Shown here: positions 35,866 to 48,342 of the stretch, piece by piece
Layout of the letters: each line of letters opens with the position of its first letter
Position numbering within the stretch: the stretch's first letter is position 1
Assembly: GCA_024516155.1 (NCBI GenBank)
Contig: JAJJXM010000095.1
Location: forward strand, 1 to 64,000
DNA: 64,000 bases
Direction: 5' to 3'
Origin: Pyronema omphalodes
Taxonomy: Eukaryota; Ascomycota; Pezizomycetes; Pezizales; Pyronemataceae
Program-made: the position numbers and the translations under genes
Notes under the pieces: generated by a model
Told to the model about the DNA's origin: nothing
Databases searched by the model: none
The model's input: the letters and a program-made list of their open reading frames with translations, nothing else

Positions 35866-37120
35866 TATTGTATCATTTGTATCATTTGTATCATTTATAT
35901 CATCTGGAGGTGGGTTTTTTTCTAGAAAGGGGAGGTTGGAACTTGTCAACTTGATAGATTTGTGTATTTGTATCTATATCTATATTTGTATTTTTATTTT
36001 TATTTCTATTCCTCAAAATACCCCCTATTTCTTATTTTCTTCTTCTTCTTCCCATCAGGAAACTACCATAAGAAAATTTAAATTTCTTATACTGCAAAAA
36101 GTCGCCGCGTTGATAAGGATCCTCTCCTCATCTCTTCCTGGCCCTGCTTTGCTGTGTTGACTCCCGGGGGGGTTATTATTGCTGAGGGATATGAGAGGTA
36201 TAGGAGATGTAGGAGATGTGAGAGATGTGAGAGGTGTGAGAGATGTGATGGATGTGAGAGATATCACCAGTAATACGTCAAAAAAACACAACCGAGAAGA
36301 AGTAGATTTCTATCTAGTGACAGGAAGCAAGAGGAAGCAAGAGGAAGCAAGAGGATGTAACCTTGAATCATCAAGACAAGAATCGGCGTTACAGAGGTTT
36401 GCAGAGTATTGCAGAGTATTGCGGTATATATACCCTAATTCTATTTCTATTGCTATCTCTATTTCTATCTCTATTTCTATCTCATATCGAATCTAATATT
36501 TAATTTAATACCTCAAAAGATCCTTTTGCCGGTGTTGTGCGTGTGTCACCTTTATTGTTTTTTTTGGTATGTAAAAAAGGTATTATGTATTATATTATGT
36601 GTATTATATTATGTGTTACATGCTAGCTTTTAGTAACCAATATAGATGTTTGTTTTTATAGAAATCGATGTAATAGGAATAGGAATAAAGATCTGGATTT
36701 AGATTTGGAGTATGTCAAGTTTCGTGAATATCGTGAAGATAGCGAAGATAGGGAAGATACCGAATACAAGATATTTTCAAAAAATCACATATATACCTAC
36801 ATATATAAATCCATCATTCTCATGAAGATATATTATGAATGTGATGATGATGATGATGATAAGGAATATGTATGTATGTATGGTGGAATTAGTGGTTGAC
36901 TATTTATTGACTATTGGGACGTGTGTTTCTCGCTTTTTTGCTTGATTATTGAGTGCAGGGTGCAGTAGGGTGCAGAGGTTGCAGGAGGTAAAATATCTAC
37001 TGTATGTATAGATGTTCCCATGGTGCTATGGTGTTAGGACAATAAACTGGGTGCACCGAGCTGAACTTTGAAGTATTGTATGTAGTTTAGGGAATGGAAG
37101 GAGGGAAGATAGAATGGGTC

Positions 37121-37218
37121 GTTTCTGTGGTTTCTGTGGTTTCTGTGGTTTCTGTGGTTTCTGTGGTTTCTGTGGTTTCTGTGGTTTCTGTGGTTTCTGC
37201 GGTTTCTGTGGTTTCTGC
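37121..37218 (+). repeat. GTTTCTGTG minisatellite (about 11 copies)
   Basis: Eleven 9-base units with two single-base variants (T to C). Because the unit is a multiple of three, frames on both strands stay open. Confidence 0.9.
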
Positions 37219-37275
37219 ATTTCCGAATTTCTGCATTTCCGAATTTCTGCATTTCCGAATTTCTGCATTTCCGAA
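37212..37275 (+). repeat. 16-base tandem repeat, 4 perfect copies
   Basis: Four exact copies of TTTCTGCATTTCCGAA, overlapping the end of the 9-base array and followed by decayed CCCCGAAT units. Confidence 0.9.
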
Positions 37276-38299
37276 TCCCCGAATCCCCGAATTCCTATGT
37301 TTCTGCGGTGCTGCATTTCCGAATTTCTACGTTTCTGTATGTCTACATTTCTGTACATATGGTTCACAACGCTGTACATAGCACATCCATATTACAAACA
37401 AGGATACCAGAAACCAGCCAGCAACGCAGCAACCAGGCCCCAAAACACCCCCCGTACAAGCCACAGTCCCCAGGCCCCAAGCCTCAGAACCCTCCCCAAG
37501 CAACGCAGCAACGCAGCAACCAACCAAACCGCGCAACCCAGCCCGCGTAACCCCTGTCGGCCGTTATGGCTATGTATGTATGTATGTATGCCACCATGCC
37601 ACCATATATATGCCAGTGATTTCCAGGCTCCAGCCGGTCACGAATCATGGTCTCTAATTATAGGGTTGGTTGGAATTGATTATTCAGCAATATGATGCCT
37701 GCGACCTGGGACCTGTAAACTGTAAACTGCTGCCTGATACCTGGTACTTGATGAATAATGCATAATGGAAGCTGTTGGTGGTTCATGGCTTTGGTTTTAT
37801 GTACAGTAGCTGTTATTGGGGTCACGGATTTTTATTTCGGGTTTTCGGCGGGGATAGTGGGGATTGATTGTGTTTTTGGGATATCGGGATAGATGTTGGG
37901 ATGTTGTTTGTGGGTTGGGGGAAGTTGTGTAGGTAGAGAAGGGCGGAGGGGAGACCAGGGCTCAGGCAGCGGCACTGAATCGATGACCCCGATGTTTGGC
38001 GAGCAGAATATGGAGATGTTCCTGAGATCAAGAGATCAAGAGATCAAAAGATTAAGAGATCAAGATGACTGGGGTGGGGGGTATATCAACGCGAGGTCCG
38101 TAAGGTCTGCATCCGATTAGATAGATCTATCTATCTTTCCATCTATGTATGTATGTGCATACCTCATACGCAGACTCTAAGAAGAAATATCACGTGGATA
38201 TCTGCCTGCGTACTTTTCTCGCTTTCCTGGATGTGGTTAGGGTATGTGGTTTAGTTAGTTTTTTGATGTAATTGCGCCCGCCGCCTTTCCTTGCCTCGC

Positions 38300-38460
38300 C
38301 TGGCTTTGCTTTGCTTTGCTTTGCATGGCTCTGCTTTGCCTGGCGATGGCCTAATAAATGCTTTGCTTTGCTTTTCTTTGCTTTGCTTTGCTACGCTTTA
38401 CTTTGCTTCGCTTTCACCTTGCCTGGTATTGCCTTGCTTTGCTTCCTATTGCTGCTTATT
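38300..38460 (+). repeat. TTTGC pentanucleotide repeat field
   Basis: Many CTTTG/CTTTTG units are interrupted by related variants (TGGCT, CTTCG, ACGCT), which indicates an old degenerated expansion. Confidence 0.7.
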
Positions 38461-39796
38461 TCCTCGTTTATCGTGGCTGGCTAATCGTTCCTACACTCCT
38501 TCGTTTTAAACCTCCCCCGTTCTCCGTTCCTCGTTCTACGCTGGTTAGTTCCTCGTTCCTCGTTCCTCGTTCGCTGCTGCGTCTGTGGTCCGTGGTTGCG
38601 GCGTCGGTCGGACTGGTTGGGTGGGCTTCCTCCCCAGGCTTGGTCGCGCAGAACCGCGCTAGTGTTGAAGCACCCTGGACAGTCCGGCACTTCAGAGCGA
38701 CGCAGCAACGACGGAGACGGGCAGCGATGAGCAGAGCCGGAGGGAAGAACAAAGAATAGCTTCACAGTAAGAGGGAAATAAAGGGAATCATTGCAGAATT
38801 AAATAAGATGGAAACATTTGGGGATTATGGGAATTAGGAAATGTATTTATCATCACGCGGAATAAAACATTGTGTACTAAGGAATGTATGTATGTCAACT
38901 TTATCTTTCAATAGTCAGGTCGACACTTTCTTAAGGACTGCTGCTAGATGTGATACATAAGTTCTCTTCTCTAGCAACACGGTGCAGCTTCTGAAGCATC
39001 ATTCTCCCCTTCCACAATAACCGTAAACCCGTTTATACAGAATAGAAACAATTCCGTTTGTGCTTAACAAGAAGGAATTCAGCTTCTGTCTGCTTACAAC
39101 TATTCTATTATCAGCTCAGATTCCAGCATCTATTCCGCTGGCAAAAAAGTGAGGAATTGCCAGACACGTTGTCCGGTGCAGTGCAGAAGAACCCGGACGC
39201 CCCTGCGAACAAGGCATACAGCTTGGGGTAAGGTGGTGGTGGGTAAATACCACAGTAGATGAAAGCAGTAAAAGTAGCAAAAGTAAACTGAAATACAGAA
39301 TACCCATTTCTTTTTGTTTTTAATTATTCTCTTATTCTTCTAAATCATTTCTGTAAATTGTTCTGCTAATTCCCGTCACTACCCGCCGCAAGCTGAGCCT
39401 CGTTCGCGATTGTCGAGGGGAGGCTGCTCATACTTTTTGTCATCCCATAACCCCCATACCACTTCTCCCCTCGCAGCCACTCTCCTCCCTCTCTTCTTCC
39501 TCTCATCACTACCCCATTCCTTCTCTAGCAACCTTCCCACCACACCCTCCCACAACCACTCCAGCCTTACCATCAAACTAAATCCCCCCGGCCGAGCACG
39601 CTTGACCAAGCCCTCCGCGATTCTTCACTATCATTCACACATTTACTTTCCCTTGGTTTCCTATCCCGCAACTCCCATCCCCCCCACTGTCTAACTAGCC
39701 CACCGCTACACCACCTCTACCCACACAACAACACCGGAATCTTACCATTGGCCTGCCCGACATAGCAATCTCTCACGCCTCTCCGGTTATATAACC

Positions 39797-42700
39797 ATGG
39801 CGGACCGCAAAGGGTCGGTCTCATCCTCGAAAACCCTTACCAACGCCGCTTCTGCCGCTCCCACCTCCGGGGATGTACCACCAGCAGCCAGCGCGACATC
39901 TTCTGCAGCCGCAATGACGAACGTCCGATCAGCATCGCCCTATGGCACCCGTTCGCGAAACAGAGGCGCCCGTATAAACTATGCCGAGGACAAGGACAAT
40001 GAGATGGACTATGAGTTCACACCCCCTTACACCAGCGTGGCCACGACGAGCTCCACCAAGACGAACGGCACCCTGGAAGCCCCAACCAGTGGAACCACCG
40101 GAACGACACGAAGACAGTCAGCCGCTGGAGCATCGGGGAAGGCAGAAATAAAGGACGGGAATGACGCCGCAGCAGCCGCATCTTCGGCGCTGATGGTGCC
40201 AACGAACAATGCCGCTGGCAAGAAGAGAAAGGGCGCCGGATCCCAGGTGATGGTACAGAATATGAGCAAGGATTCAACTTTATCCAATATGCTCAGCTTT
40301 GACAGCCCATATCTCGAGGATGGGAAGCTAATAGCTGAAGATGGAACAGTACTAAGAGTTCATGGTACGTACAACTTCAACTCCGCCGCCGCCGGGGGGT
40401 GAGGGGATCGCGATTGCTTTTGGCGCTCGTGTGGAATAGTTGCCTGCTTTCAACGCCAACCCCCGGACCGCGAAAATCTGATCATCACATTCTAATTCGC
40501 ACTGATTCAGATCATTTATACCTCGTGTGCGAGCCTCCTGGCGAGCCGTACTACTTGGGGAGAATAATGGAGTTTTTACACGCAAACAACGACTCTTCAC
40601 AACCCATAGACGCTATCCGGGTCAACTGGTATTACCGACCAAAGGATATTCACCGTTCAGTTACGGACACGCGCGTGGTCTTTGCATCAATGCATTCGGA
40701 TACTTGCCCATTGTCTTCCATCCGTGGAATATGCACCATTAAACACAGATCGCAGATTGAGGATCTCGACGAGTACCGCAGACAGCCGAATCAATTTTAT
40801 TTTGAAAAGATGTTTGACAGATACATCCAGCGATATTACGACGTGATTCCATCAACGGCGGTGCGAAATGTCCCAGCAGATATACGCGCTATGTTGGTAG
40901 AGCGCTGGAAATATTTGCTTGTTGAGCCGCAGCGCGGTAAGGAGCTTTGCAGCCAAATGAAGGAGTGCAAGCGATGCGTGGGATATTGTGCTAGGTATGT
41001 TATAATTATTACCCCGCTGAGCTTATATATATGCAAAAAAATATTAACAAAAAGCTTTAAAAAGTAACGATTCCGTGAATTGCGCAGTATGTGGTGCAAC
41101 TTACCACATGACTTGTGTGCGGCCTCCGTTGTTGAAAAAACCAAGCAGGGGATTTGCGTGGGCTTGTGGCCCCTGCAACCGAGCTCAAGAACGCAAACTA
41201 GAAGCGCGTAACACCCCTGCGCTAAATGGCTCCGGAAACAACACCAGCGGCGATGGCGACGAGGACATTGACAACGACGAAGAAGATGATATTTCCGGAT
41301 CTAATGGTGTTGGAACGGAAAGTTCTTCGGAGGTTATGGATCTCGACAAACAGGCAGAGCCGACCCCGGAGCAATTAGGTTTCGCGCGAATGTGGCAAAT
41401 GCGATACCTTGGCCAACATTGTCGCGTGGAAGATGCATTAGATTACGATGACCGGATATATCCGCGAGCCGCTTCACGATTAGGGACTAAGCACCAGGCT
41501 GTTGTGGCCCCATGGCCCGGAAGACCGGTTGAATACATCAAACCTCCAGAAAAGAAAAAATACAAGGGAGGAAACAAAAGTAAAGCGCAACTTGAGGCAG
41601 AAGCTGCAGCAAAGGATAGACCGAAATGGGTTATGGAGGAACCGCCGGGATATATAGAACGCGGAAAAGATGACGGAACAACATCTACTTTAATGTTTAA
41701 AATCCCGGACGAAGGCACAGTAACTCAGGATGGGACGAAAGCAAAGCCACACGAAGAATACTACGATATTGTGGATAATTACATGCTTGCATCGCAAGAA
41801 TGCGCTGAAAGAATTGGCGTTAAACCGTATACTGCTAACTTTCAGGATAAAGCACTTCAAATTTTGATGGAAGCAAACTTTAACGAAAAGAAGGCGTTGA
41901 GCAACTTGTCTAAAGTTCAAGCTGTTAGAGATATTAAAGAAATCAAATTAAAACCGGACGAAATTAAACGCTTTGCTGAGGGTGTAGCCAAATACGGAAG
42001 TGAACTACACATGGTCGCTAAGCACGTCAAAACTCGCAAAGAAGCAGAAATTGTCCGACATTATTATCTTTGGAAGAAGTCACCCGAGGGAAGGGAAATC
42101 TGGGGAAACTACGATGGTCGAAAAGGAAAAAAGGAGGCAAAACTAAAAGACAAAGATGCGACATCGTCCTCGAAACTTGTGGACGATGTCGCAGATGACT
42201 CTGACGACTCGGCCTTCGATATTGAAAAAGCTTCCGATAAGAAGCGGGGTTTCGAATGTAAATTTTGCCAAACTCGGCACAGTCGACAATGGAGAAGAGC
42301 CCCTGGTGTCGCACCTGGAACTTTAATATCCGCCGAAGGAAAAGGCTCCAATAAACGAAAAAACACAGACGAGAAATGGCTTGTCAGTGCGCTATGTCGA
42401 CGATGTGCGGAACTTTGGCGAAAATATGCAATTCGTTGGGAGGATCCAGAGGAAGCCAATAAACAGCGAAATGCCGGAAATCGTCAATGGAAGCGAAAAA
42501 TAGACGAGGAGACGCTTAGAGAGCTCTTTTTGGCCCAGGAATTATTCCGAGAAGAGGAAGCGAGGGCGCAGAATATTATCGCTGACTCGAACGCTTCGGT
42601 TACACCCCAGCCTTCTGTCAATGGATCTGCAACTCCAGACGCTCGGGAATTGCCGCCGAAAAAGAAGACCAAACTCGACAAGAAGAAGGAGAAGGCTAAG

Positions 42701-45634
42701 GGCCCCGGAAAGAAAGCGGCGGAGGAGGTTACCCTCGAAGTCACTCGTCTACGAGAAAAGACTCCCGAGAAAGTCAAGGAACCTCCACCACCACCTCCGG
42801 AACCACCCAAGCCAAAGATTGCAACATGTGGCGTTTGCAAAGAAGTCGAGGAATTGGGTAAACAACATGCCGTATGCCGTGACTGTAAGATGACTGTGCA
42901 CAAAAGATGCTATGGCGTTGGCGAGATCATTCGCGCCAATAAGTGGGTATGCGAGATGTGCGCCAACGACAGGAATCCAACAGTATCTACGGTATGTATC
43001 TTCGGTTCTATTTTGGTACCCGATTCGCTGATAAAAATAGAATTACGAGTGTGTGCTGTGTCCCGATTACCAGGATCCCGATGCCGAGCCGGAAAAGAAC
43101 AACCCTTACCACAAGACTTCTTACAAGAAGAAGGCAATTGCGGAAAAGGCAGCAAAGGATGGTCAGGAATCAGACGGTAGAAAGGTTAAGGAGGCAGAGA
43201 AGCACAAGCCCCAGGAGCCACGGGAACCTCTCAAGAAGACCGCTGGAAACAACTGGGTGCATGTCACGTGCGCAGTCTGGTGCCCTGAAACGAAATTCTC
43301 GGATCCAAAGACTATGAAGGTTGTGGAGGGCATTGGCACAATTCCCAAGGAACGTTACGAGCAAACTTGTAAAGTTTGCCAGGAGGCGAAGGGTCATTGT
43401 GTCGAGTGCCGCAATTGTCAAGACTTTGGTACGTCTTGGATTCCCCTCGTCTACTTGCCTTGGCAGATGCTAATAGTGGTTTAGTGCATATCATGTGTGC
43501 TTGTAAGGCTGGATGGAAGCTTGGATTCGAAATTGAGCCTGTGCCTATTTCGCATAAGAGGTCAACAGCTAATACTGTCAGTCTTGGATCGGAAGCGGGT
43601 GTCATGAATGCCTTTGTTTGGTGTCCGGAATGTACTCCCACACGAGCTTTCCATGGAATTAATGAACAGGCTGCGGATGGAAGAACTGCTCTGGAATTGT
43701 TCTTGCTGAATTACAAGCAGGCGGATCTCACTCTTACTGGAACGTGCAGGAAGGCCAATCTTGCTCCGATTACCAAAAATAATCAGAACAAGATCAACGG
43801 TGTTGTTAGCAAGGAGAATTCCGACTTGCCACCTATTGTCTCTATTAATGCGGATGGAGCCGAGGAGGTTATTGGTGTTGAGGGACTGATATCGGAGCTT
43901 GTTGGTGGTGAGGGAACCAAGCAATGCTTTTCTTGCGAAGTCACGTCAAGTCCTATTTGGCACAAAGTATCACCACCTACAACGAATGGTCCAACTACAA
44001 ATGGCTCGATTACGAACGGTGTTGCTACGAACGGTGTTGCACCAACTGAATCCGCATCTGGATCAACATCAGTATCGGTCTCCCCCTCTCCTTCACCCAG
44101 TCCACAAACAAATGGCGTATCATCCAAGTCCCGCGAGGCTGTGAAGGTACAATGCCATAGATGTTTTGCTGGAGTCAAGGAGAAACCGGAGTCCATGGGA
44201 GGAAAGGCCAGCAAATTTACTCCTTTACCACCGCTGCATGTGTTTTTGGCCCAACAACACCAGGCTACAGCGGCTCCAAGACCACCTCCACCACCTCCTC
44301 CAGTTGTCAATGTACCGCCTCCTCCACCGATGGTCACTCCGGTGCGGACGCCAGTCCCGCATCCTGGTATGATTCCGATGGGAGCGGCACCGCGGCCACC
44401 ACCTCCGCAGAGCATTCCTATGCATCAGCCGATGGCAATGTCACAACCTCCGCCGCCGCATACCATGCAACCGCATCCCCATCAGGTTGCTCATCCGGCT
44501 ATGCACCCGCCACACCCTCAACATGTTCCTCAACATCACCAACCTCCGCCGCAGCCGCAACATATGTCACCGCGTGGACCTCCGCATATGCCGCATAATA
44601 CGCATATTCATCAGAGCATACCACCGACTGTTCGACATATGGTGCATGCAACTACACCTCAGCCATCAAATCACATACCACCGCCCACCCAGCATATCCC
44701 TCCTCGGCCACCACCTCCTCATATAATGCCTCCACGAACACCGTCACATACTCAGCCATCACCCACGCATATGGCTCCTCAACACCCGCCGCATAACTTG
44801 ATGCAATCCCCCATGGTTGATCGAAGACACTCTGGAGGACCTGCACCACCACCGCCGCCGATGAACAGGATGCCGATGCATGCGCAGTCCAATACACACC
44901 AGCCGCATCCACCAACTCCGCAGCACTTGCCGCCTCCTCAACCGCCTCATCCTCCTACCCCGCAGCATCTCCCTCCTCAGCTTGCCCCGCCACACCCAAC
45001 GCCTCATCAGCAGCAGGTGCACCAGCAGCAGGTTCACGACCAACGGGTACATGAGCAGCGAGTCCACGAGCAGCGAGTGCACCAACACCAGCCCCAGCAC
45101 CCTCATCAACCACAGCATCCAGCCCACCCACAGCTGCAACATCCTCAGCATCAGGTGCATCACCAGCCACCTCCAAGCGCGCCACACCCATCACCTCATC
45201 AAACACACCCCTCCCCGCACCTACAACAACACCGACCCCCGCCACCACATGCACTGCCGCTCCCACACCAGCAGCCGCATACGTCGCATCATCCTCATCA
45301 AGTTCATCACCCACAGCATCCGCCGCAACCTGTGCACCCACAACAACACCAGGTTCAGCAACATTCCCAGCATCAACATGCTTCGGTGCATCATCAACAT
45401 CCTCACCAGGTGCATCAACAGCATTCTCAACATGCTCAACATGCTCAACATGCGCAACAAGTTCAGCATCATCAGTCTCAGCAAGTTTCGCATCAGCAAC
45501 ATCCACATGTGCAGCAGCATCAGCAGCCCCCGCCTCAGCCGCCGCCAAGGCAGCCTAGTATGCCGCCTGAGGAGCCGAGGAGGGTGTTGAGTGGTGCGTC
45601 TGGAAGTCCTGCGTTGGCGAATTTGTTATCCTAG
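39797..45634 (+). CDS. SNT2: SNT2-type BAH/PHD/ELM2/SANT chromatin reader
   Basis: Nuclear protein. Yeast Snt2 works with Ecm5 and the Rpd3 deacetylase; S. pombe Snt2 with the Lid2 demethylase. Exons 39797-40364, 40511-40994, 41065-42991, 43074-43428 and 43485-45634 join to 1827 residues. Domains in order: BAH (about 190-310; GEPYYLGRIMEF, RVNWYYRPKDI), PHD (about 345-400; CAVCGATYHMTCVRPP), ELM2-like (about 445; ARMWQMRYLGQHCR), SANT (about 645-700; FAEGVAKYGSELHMVAKHV), and a GATA-like C2-C2 finger (CKFCQTRHSRQWRRAPG with CRRCAELW). A PHD follows (CGVCKEVEELGKQHAVCRDC), then an extended PHD (WVHVTCAVWCPE to FVWCPEC). The last about 440 residues (44225-45560) are almost only Pro, His and Gln. 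The exon 2-3 acceptor is AAAAAG, weak, but the PHD requires it. Confidence 0.93.
44225..45560 (+). repeat. Pro/His/Gln-coding CA- and CC-rich low-complexity tract in SNT2
   Basis: The codons are mostly CAN and CCN, so several frames and the complementary strand remain open for hundreds of bases. Sub-repeats include the VHEQRVHEQRVH unit at about 45045-45085 and a HAQHAQHAQQVQHH stretch near 45430-45470. Confidence 0.85.
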
Positions 45635-45833
45635 AAGTGTACTGCGATATAACTTGGTTGGGAGGATGAAGGGTTTGGGGGTTGTTAAGATAAAGCGAAG
45701 GGGAGGGGATGGGAGGTAAAGCGGGAATGGTAGGGATAGGGTAATAGACAAGTAGTCGTGGTAATTAGGACTGTAGTAGACTTTATAGTAGGAATGGAAA
45801 TGCAAGGCAAGGTTGATATCAAATAAGGACTGG

Positions 45834-45906
45834 GATAGGTTAGGTTAGGTTAGGTTATGATAGGATAGGATAGGATAGGATAGGTTAGGTTAGGATAGGA
45901 TAGGAT
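45834..45906 (+). repeat. TAGGT/TAGGA pentanucleotide repeat
   Basis: About fourteen 5-base units alternate in blocks of TAGGT and TAGGA. It is not the TTAGGG telomere repeat. Confidence 0.85.
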
Positions 45907-46390
45907 ATCAAAGTTGTAACAAAGGCGTCTGGGTGTTTTGTGTGTTTTGTGTGTTTTGTTGATAATTTTTTGTGTTTTTTGCTGCTGTATATTTTTGTTG
46001 TTTCTTTTCTTTTCTTTTTTGTTTCTTCTTCTATTCAATGAGGTTTTTATTTTTATTTTATTTTCTGATTTTTTTATTTTCTGATTTTGTTTTTACTTCT
46101 TTGCTGTTATTTTTTCTGATGTTTTGCGTTTTGATTTTTTTGCTTTGTGAAGAATGGGTTATTTGGCGTAATTTATCTTCTTTTTTATTGTTTTTTTTGT
46201 TTTGTTTTTGTTATTTGTTGATACGATACGATACGATGTAAGTATCGGATTTCTTAGTATTGTTTTCTCTTCATTTCTGTTTCTTAGTGTTTCTTAGTAT
46301 TGTGTTTCTCTTCGTTTCTTAGTATTGTTTTCTTTCCTTTACTTTACTTTCCTTTTCTTTTCTTTTTTTTTATATCTGTGGTAATAGCTA

Positions 46391-46514
46391 GCAGGTATCA
46401 GGTATCAGATATCAAATTAGGTAGCAGATATCAAATTAGGTAGCAGGTATCAGGTATCAGATATCAAATTAGGTAGCAGATATCAAATTAGGTAGCAGGT
46501 ATCAATTAGGTAAT
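46391..46514 (+). repeat. Direct repeat array built on GTAGCAGATATCAAATTAG
   Basis: Several copies of GTATCAGGTATCAGATATC and GTAGCAGATATCAAATTAG alternate in a higher-order pattern of about 54-57 bases occurring twice. Confidence 0.8.
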
Positions 46515-47357
46515 AGTTATTTATAAACTATTAAATTCTTCTATTGGGCTCTTCTCGTGTTCTCGTGTTCTTTTTTTTCGGGTTATTTTTGGTGGGTTTT
46601 GGTCGTTTTTGGTCGTTTTTGGTGGGTTTTTGGTGGGTTTTTGGTGGGTTTTTGGTGGGTTTTGGTGCATCGGCTTGCTATAATCTCTTCATCTTTCTTC
46701 ATCTTTCTTCGCCTTGTTATATCTTACATCCATACCGGACCTTATCACAGAGCTACTTTAATTATCGATATCGATATCTATATCTATCATCCACAATTCC
46801 CACAATTCCCACAATTCCCACCGTAAATCCCACCATGACCCCGTAAACCCCACCATGACCCCGTAGAAACCCGTAGAAGCTGTGAGATATTGAATTTTGT
46901 ATTTGAGATCGATATGGGGATGGATTAGGTAACTTTAATATCTGATATTCTTAATATCTGATATTTCTTTTTTTTTTCAATTTTTCAATTTTATGGGGTG
47001 GTGAAGTGATGGTGATGGGGTGATGGAGGTTTATGGTGGAGGTTTATGGTGGATGGATGGATGGACAGCGGGTAGGCAGGGGATGGATGGGATGGATGAG
47101 TGCATGGGTACATGCGTGGATATGATGGCATCAATTATAATTCTTCTATGTAGTTATAATAGTTCTTGATACATAAAAGCAGTGTACAAACCTCACAAGG
47201 AAAATGAGATAGCTGTTAGCTGTTAGCTGTTAGCTCATCAGTTCATCTGTTCGTTGACAGGTTCTTTGATTTCATTAATTTCATTGAACTTTTTAAAGTA
47301 AATTGTTTATAGATAAAAGATATAGGTACGGTATAGATAAAGGTACGGTACAGGCAA

Positions 47358-47429
47358 AGCAACATGGCGCAGCGGAAGCGCGCCGGGCTCATAACCCGGA
47401 GGTCCCTCGATCGAAACGAGGTGTTGCTA
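47358..47429 (+). tRNA. Initiator tRNA-Met (anticodon CAT)
   Basis: Full 72-base cloverleaf without intron. The acceptor stem AGCAACA pairs with TGTTGCT, with discriminator A. The anticodon stem is CCGGG/CCCGG around the loop CTCATAA. The T arm is CCTCG-ATCGAAA-CGAGG: the ATCGAAA loop in place of TTCRANN is the hallmark of eukaryotic initiator tRNA, as is the AGC start. A run of eight T (47434-47441) follows as polymerase III terminator. Internal A box GGCGCAGCGG and B box lie in their normal places. Confidence 0.96.
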
Positions 47430-47433
47430 GATA

Positions 47434-47441
47434 TTTTTTTT
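47434..47441 (+). terminator. RNA polymerase III terminator of tRNA-Met
   Basis: Eight consecutive T, four bases after the tRNA end. Confidence 0.8.
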
Positions 47442-47999
47442 CTGGGGGGATTATTTTTCTGGGATATATTCCTGCCCATTTGTTTATTTCTCCCTCCTGT
47501 TCGATCTTTTCGTTTATTTCCCTTCCTCCCATCCGTTTCATTCGTTTATCTCGTTGATAAACCAAACCAAATCATCCAATCAAATTCCATTTCCATCCCT
47601 GATCATGATGTATCATCATAACAAAAGCATCTACCCCCAACTCCCAGTTCACATGGCATAGATAAGTTCTCTACATACATACCTACACCCCTACACCCCC
47701 ATACCCCTACACTCCTACATCGTTGCTTACCCCGCAGTCTATTGACATTCCATGATATCCATAATATCCATAACTCCGATACCATAGACCCTATAGACAT
47801 TATTTCATGCCTCTACTATCTACATCACCTTAGGTGCGGTATAGAGGAAACATATGCTTTCAGGTATATGAAATAGTTCTTGGTTATATTGTGGAGTGGT
47901 GTTGGGGGTTTGGGGTTTGTGGGTTGTGGGTTGTGGGTATACCGGACTATGGAGTTGGGATTATGTAGAGCTGGATGGGTTGTGGGGTTTGTAATTGGT

Positions 48000-48094
48000 G
48001 GGGATTGGGGATTGGGGATTGGGGATTGGGGATTGGGGATTGGGGATGGGGATGGGGTATGGGGATTGGGATGGGGATGGGGATGGGGATGGGA
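48000..48094 (+). repeat. GGGGATT tandem repeat with G-quadruplex potential
   Basis: Seven-base GGGGATT units (about seven) pass into six-base GGGGAT units. Runs of four G at regular spacing would allow G-quadruplexes. Confidence 0.85.
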
Positions 48095-48209
48095 GTTGAT
48101 TATGCGGGGATTATATGGGCAATGAACCAATGTAAGACTGTGTGGGATGTTTATGTATGGTGTAGTGATTTTTTTTTCCCTCTTTTTTTTTATATTTTTG
48201 GGATTGGTT

Positions 48210-48342
48210 GGATTTTTGGATTTTTGGATTTTTGGATTTTTGGATTTTTGGATTTTTGGATTGTTTAGATTTTTGGATTTTTGGATTTTTGGATTTTTGG
48301 ATTTTTGGATTTTTGGATTTTTGGATTTTTGGATTTTTGGAT
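48210..48342 (+). repeat. GGATTTTT octanucleotide array (about 16 copies)
   Basis: Nearly perfect 8-base array with one interruption (TTGTTTAGA near 48260). The repeated frame FWIFGFLD is an artefact. Confidence 0.9.

Larger units (their letters stand above)
35372..39796. other. Large repeat-rich intergenic region, no supported gene
   Basis: This 4.4 kb region contains a G-rich block (35821-35865), CTATTT repeats (36430-36483), GATGATG (36840-36860), a GTTTCTGTG minisatellite (37121-37218) joined to four 16-base units (37212-37275), ATGT repeats (37566-37590), and TTTGC repeats (about 38300-38460). Long frames in the minisatellites are repeat artefacts on both strands. About 39300-39796 is C/T-rich leader of SNT2. 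No tRNA or protein gene is found. Confidence 0.65.
45635..47357. other. Repeat-rich intergenic region upstream of tRNA-Met
   Basis: 3' flank of SNT2, then TAGGT/TAGGA repeats (45834-45906), T-rich sequence, a 15-24 base repeat built on GGTAGCAGATATCAAATTA (46391-46514), GGTTTTTGGTGG units (46581-46668), and GATGG/GGTGG stretches (47000-47110). No protein gene is seen. Confidence 0.65.

Noticed and set aside
37026..37695. Long repeat frames encoding Gly-Phe-Cys, Val-Ser-Val or Pro-Gln-Lys
   Set aside because: The 9-base repeat leaves all frames open; no gene context or start.
44955..45548. 197-codon antisense frame inside SNT2
   Set aside because: It arises from CAN/CCN codons of the Pro/His/Gln tail; Ala/Asp-rich product, no independent evidence.
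36840..48342. CRISPR-like arrays
   Set aside because: All arrays are head-to-tail without unique spacers, in a eukaryotic genome.
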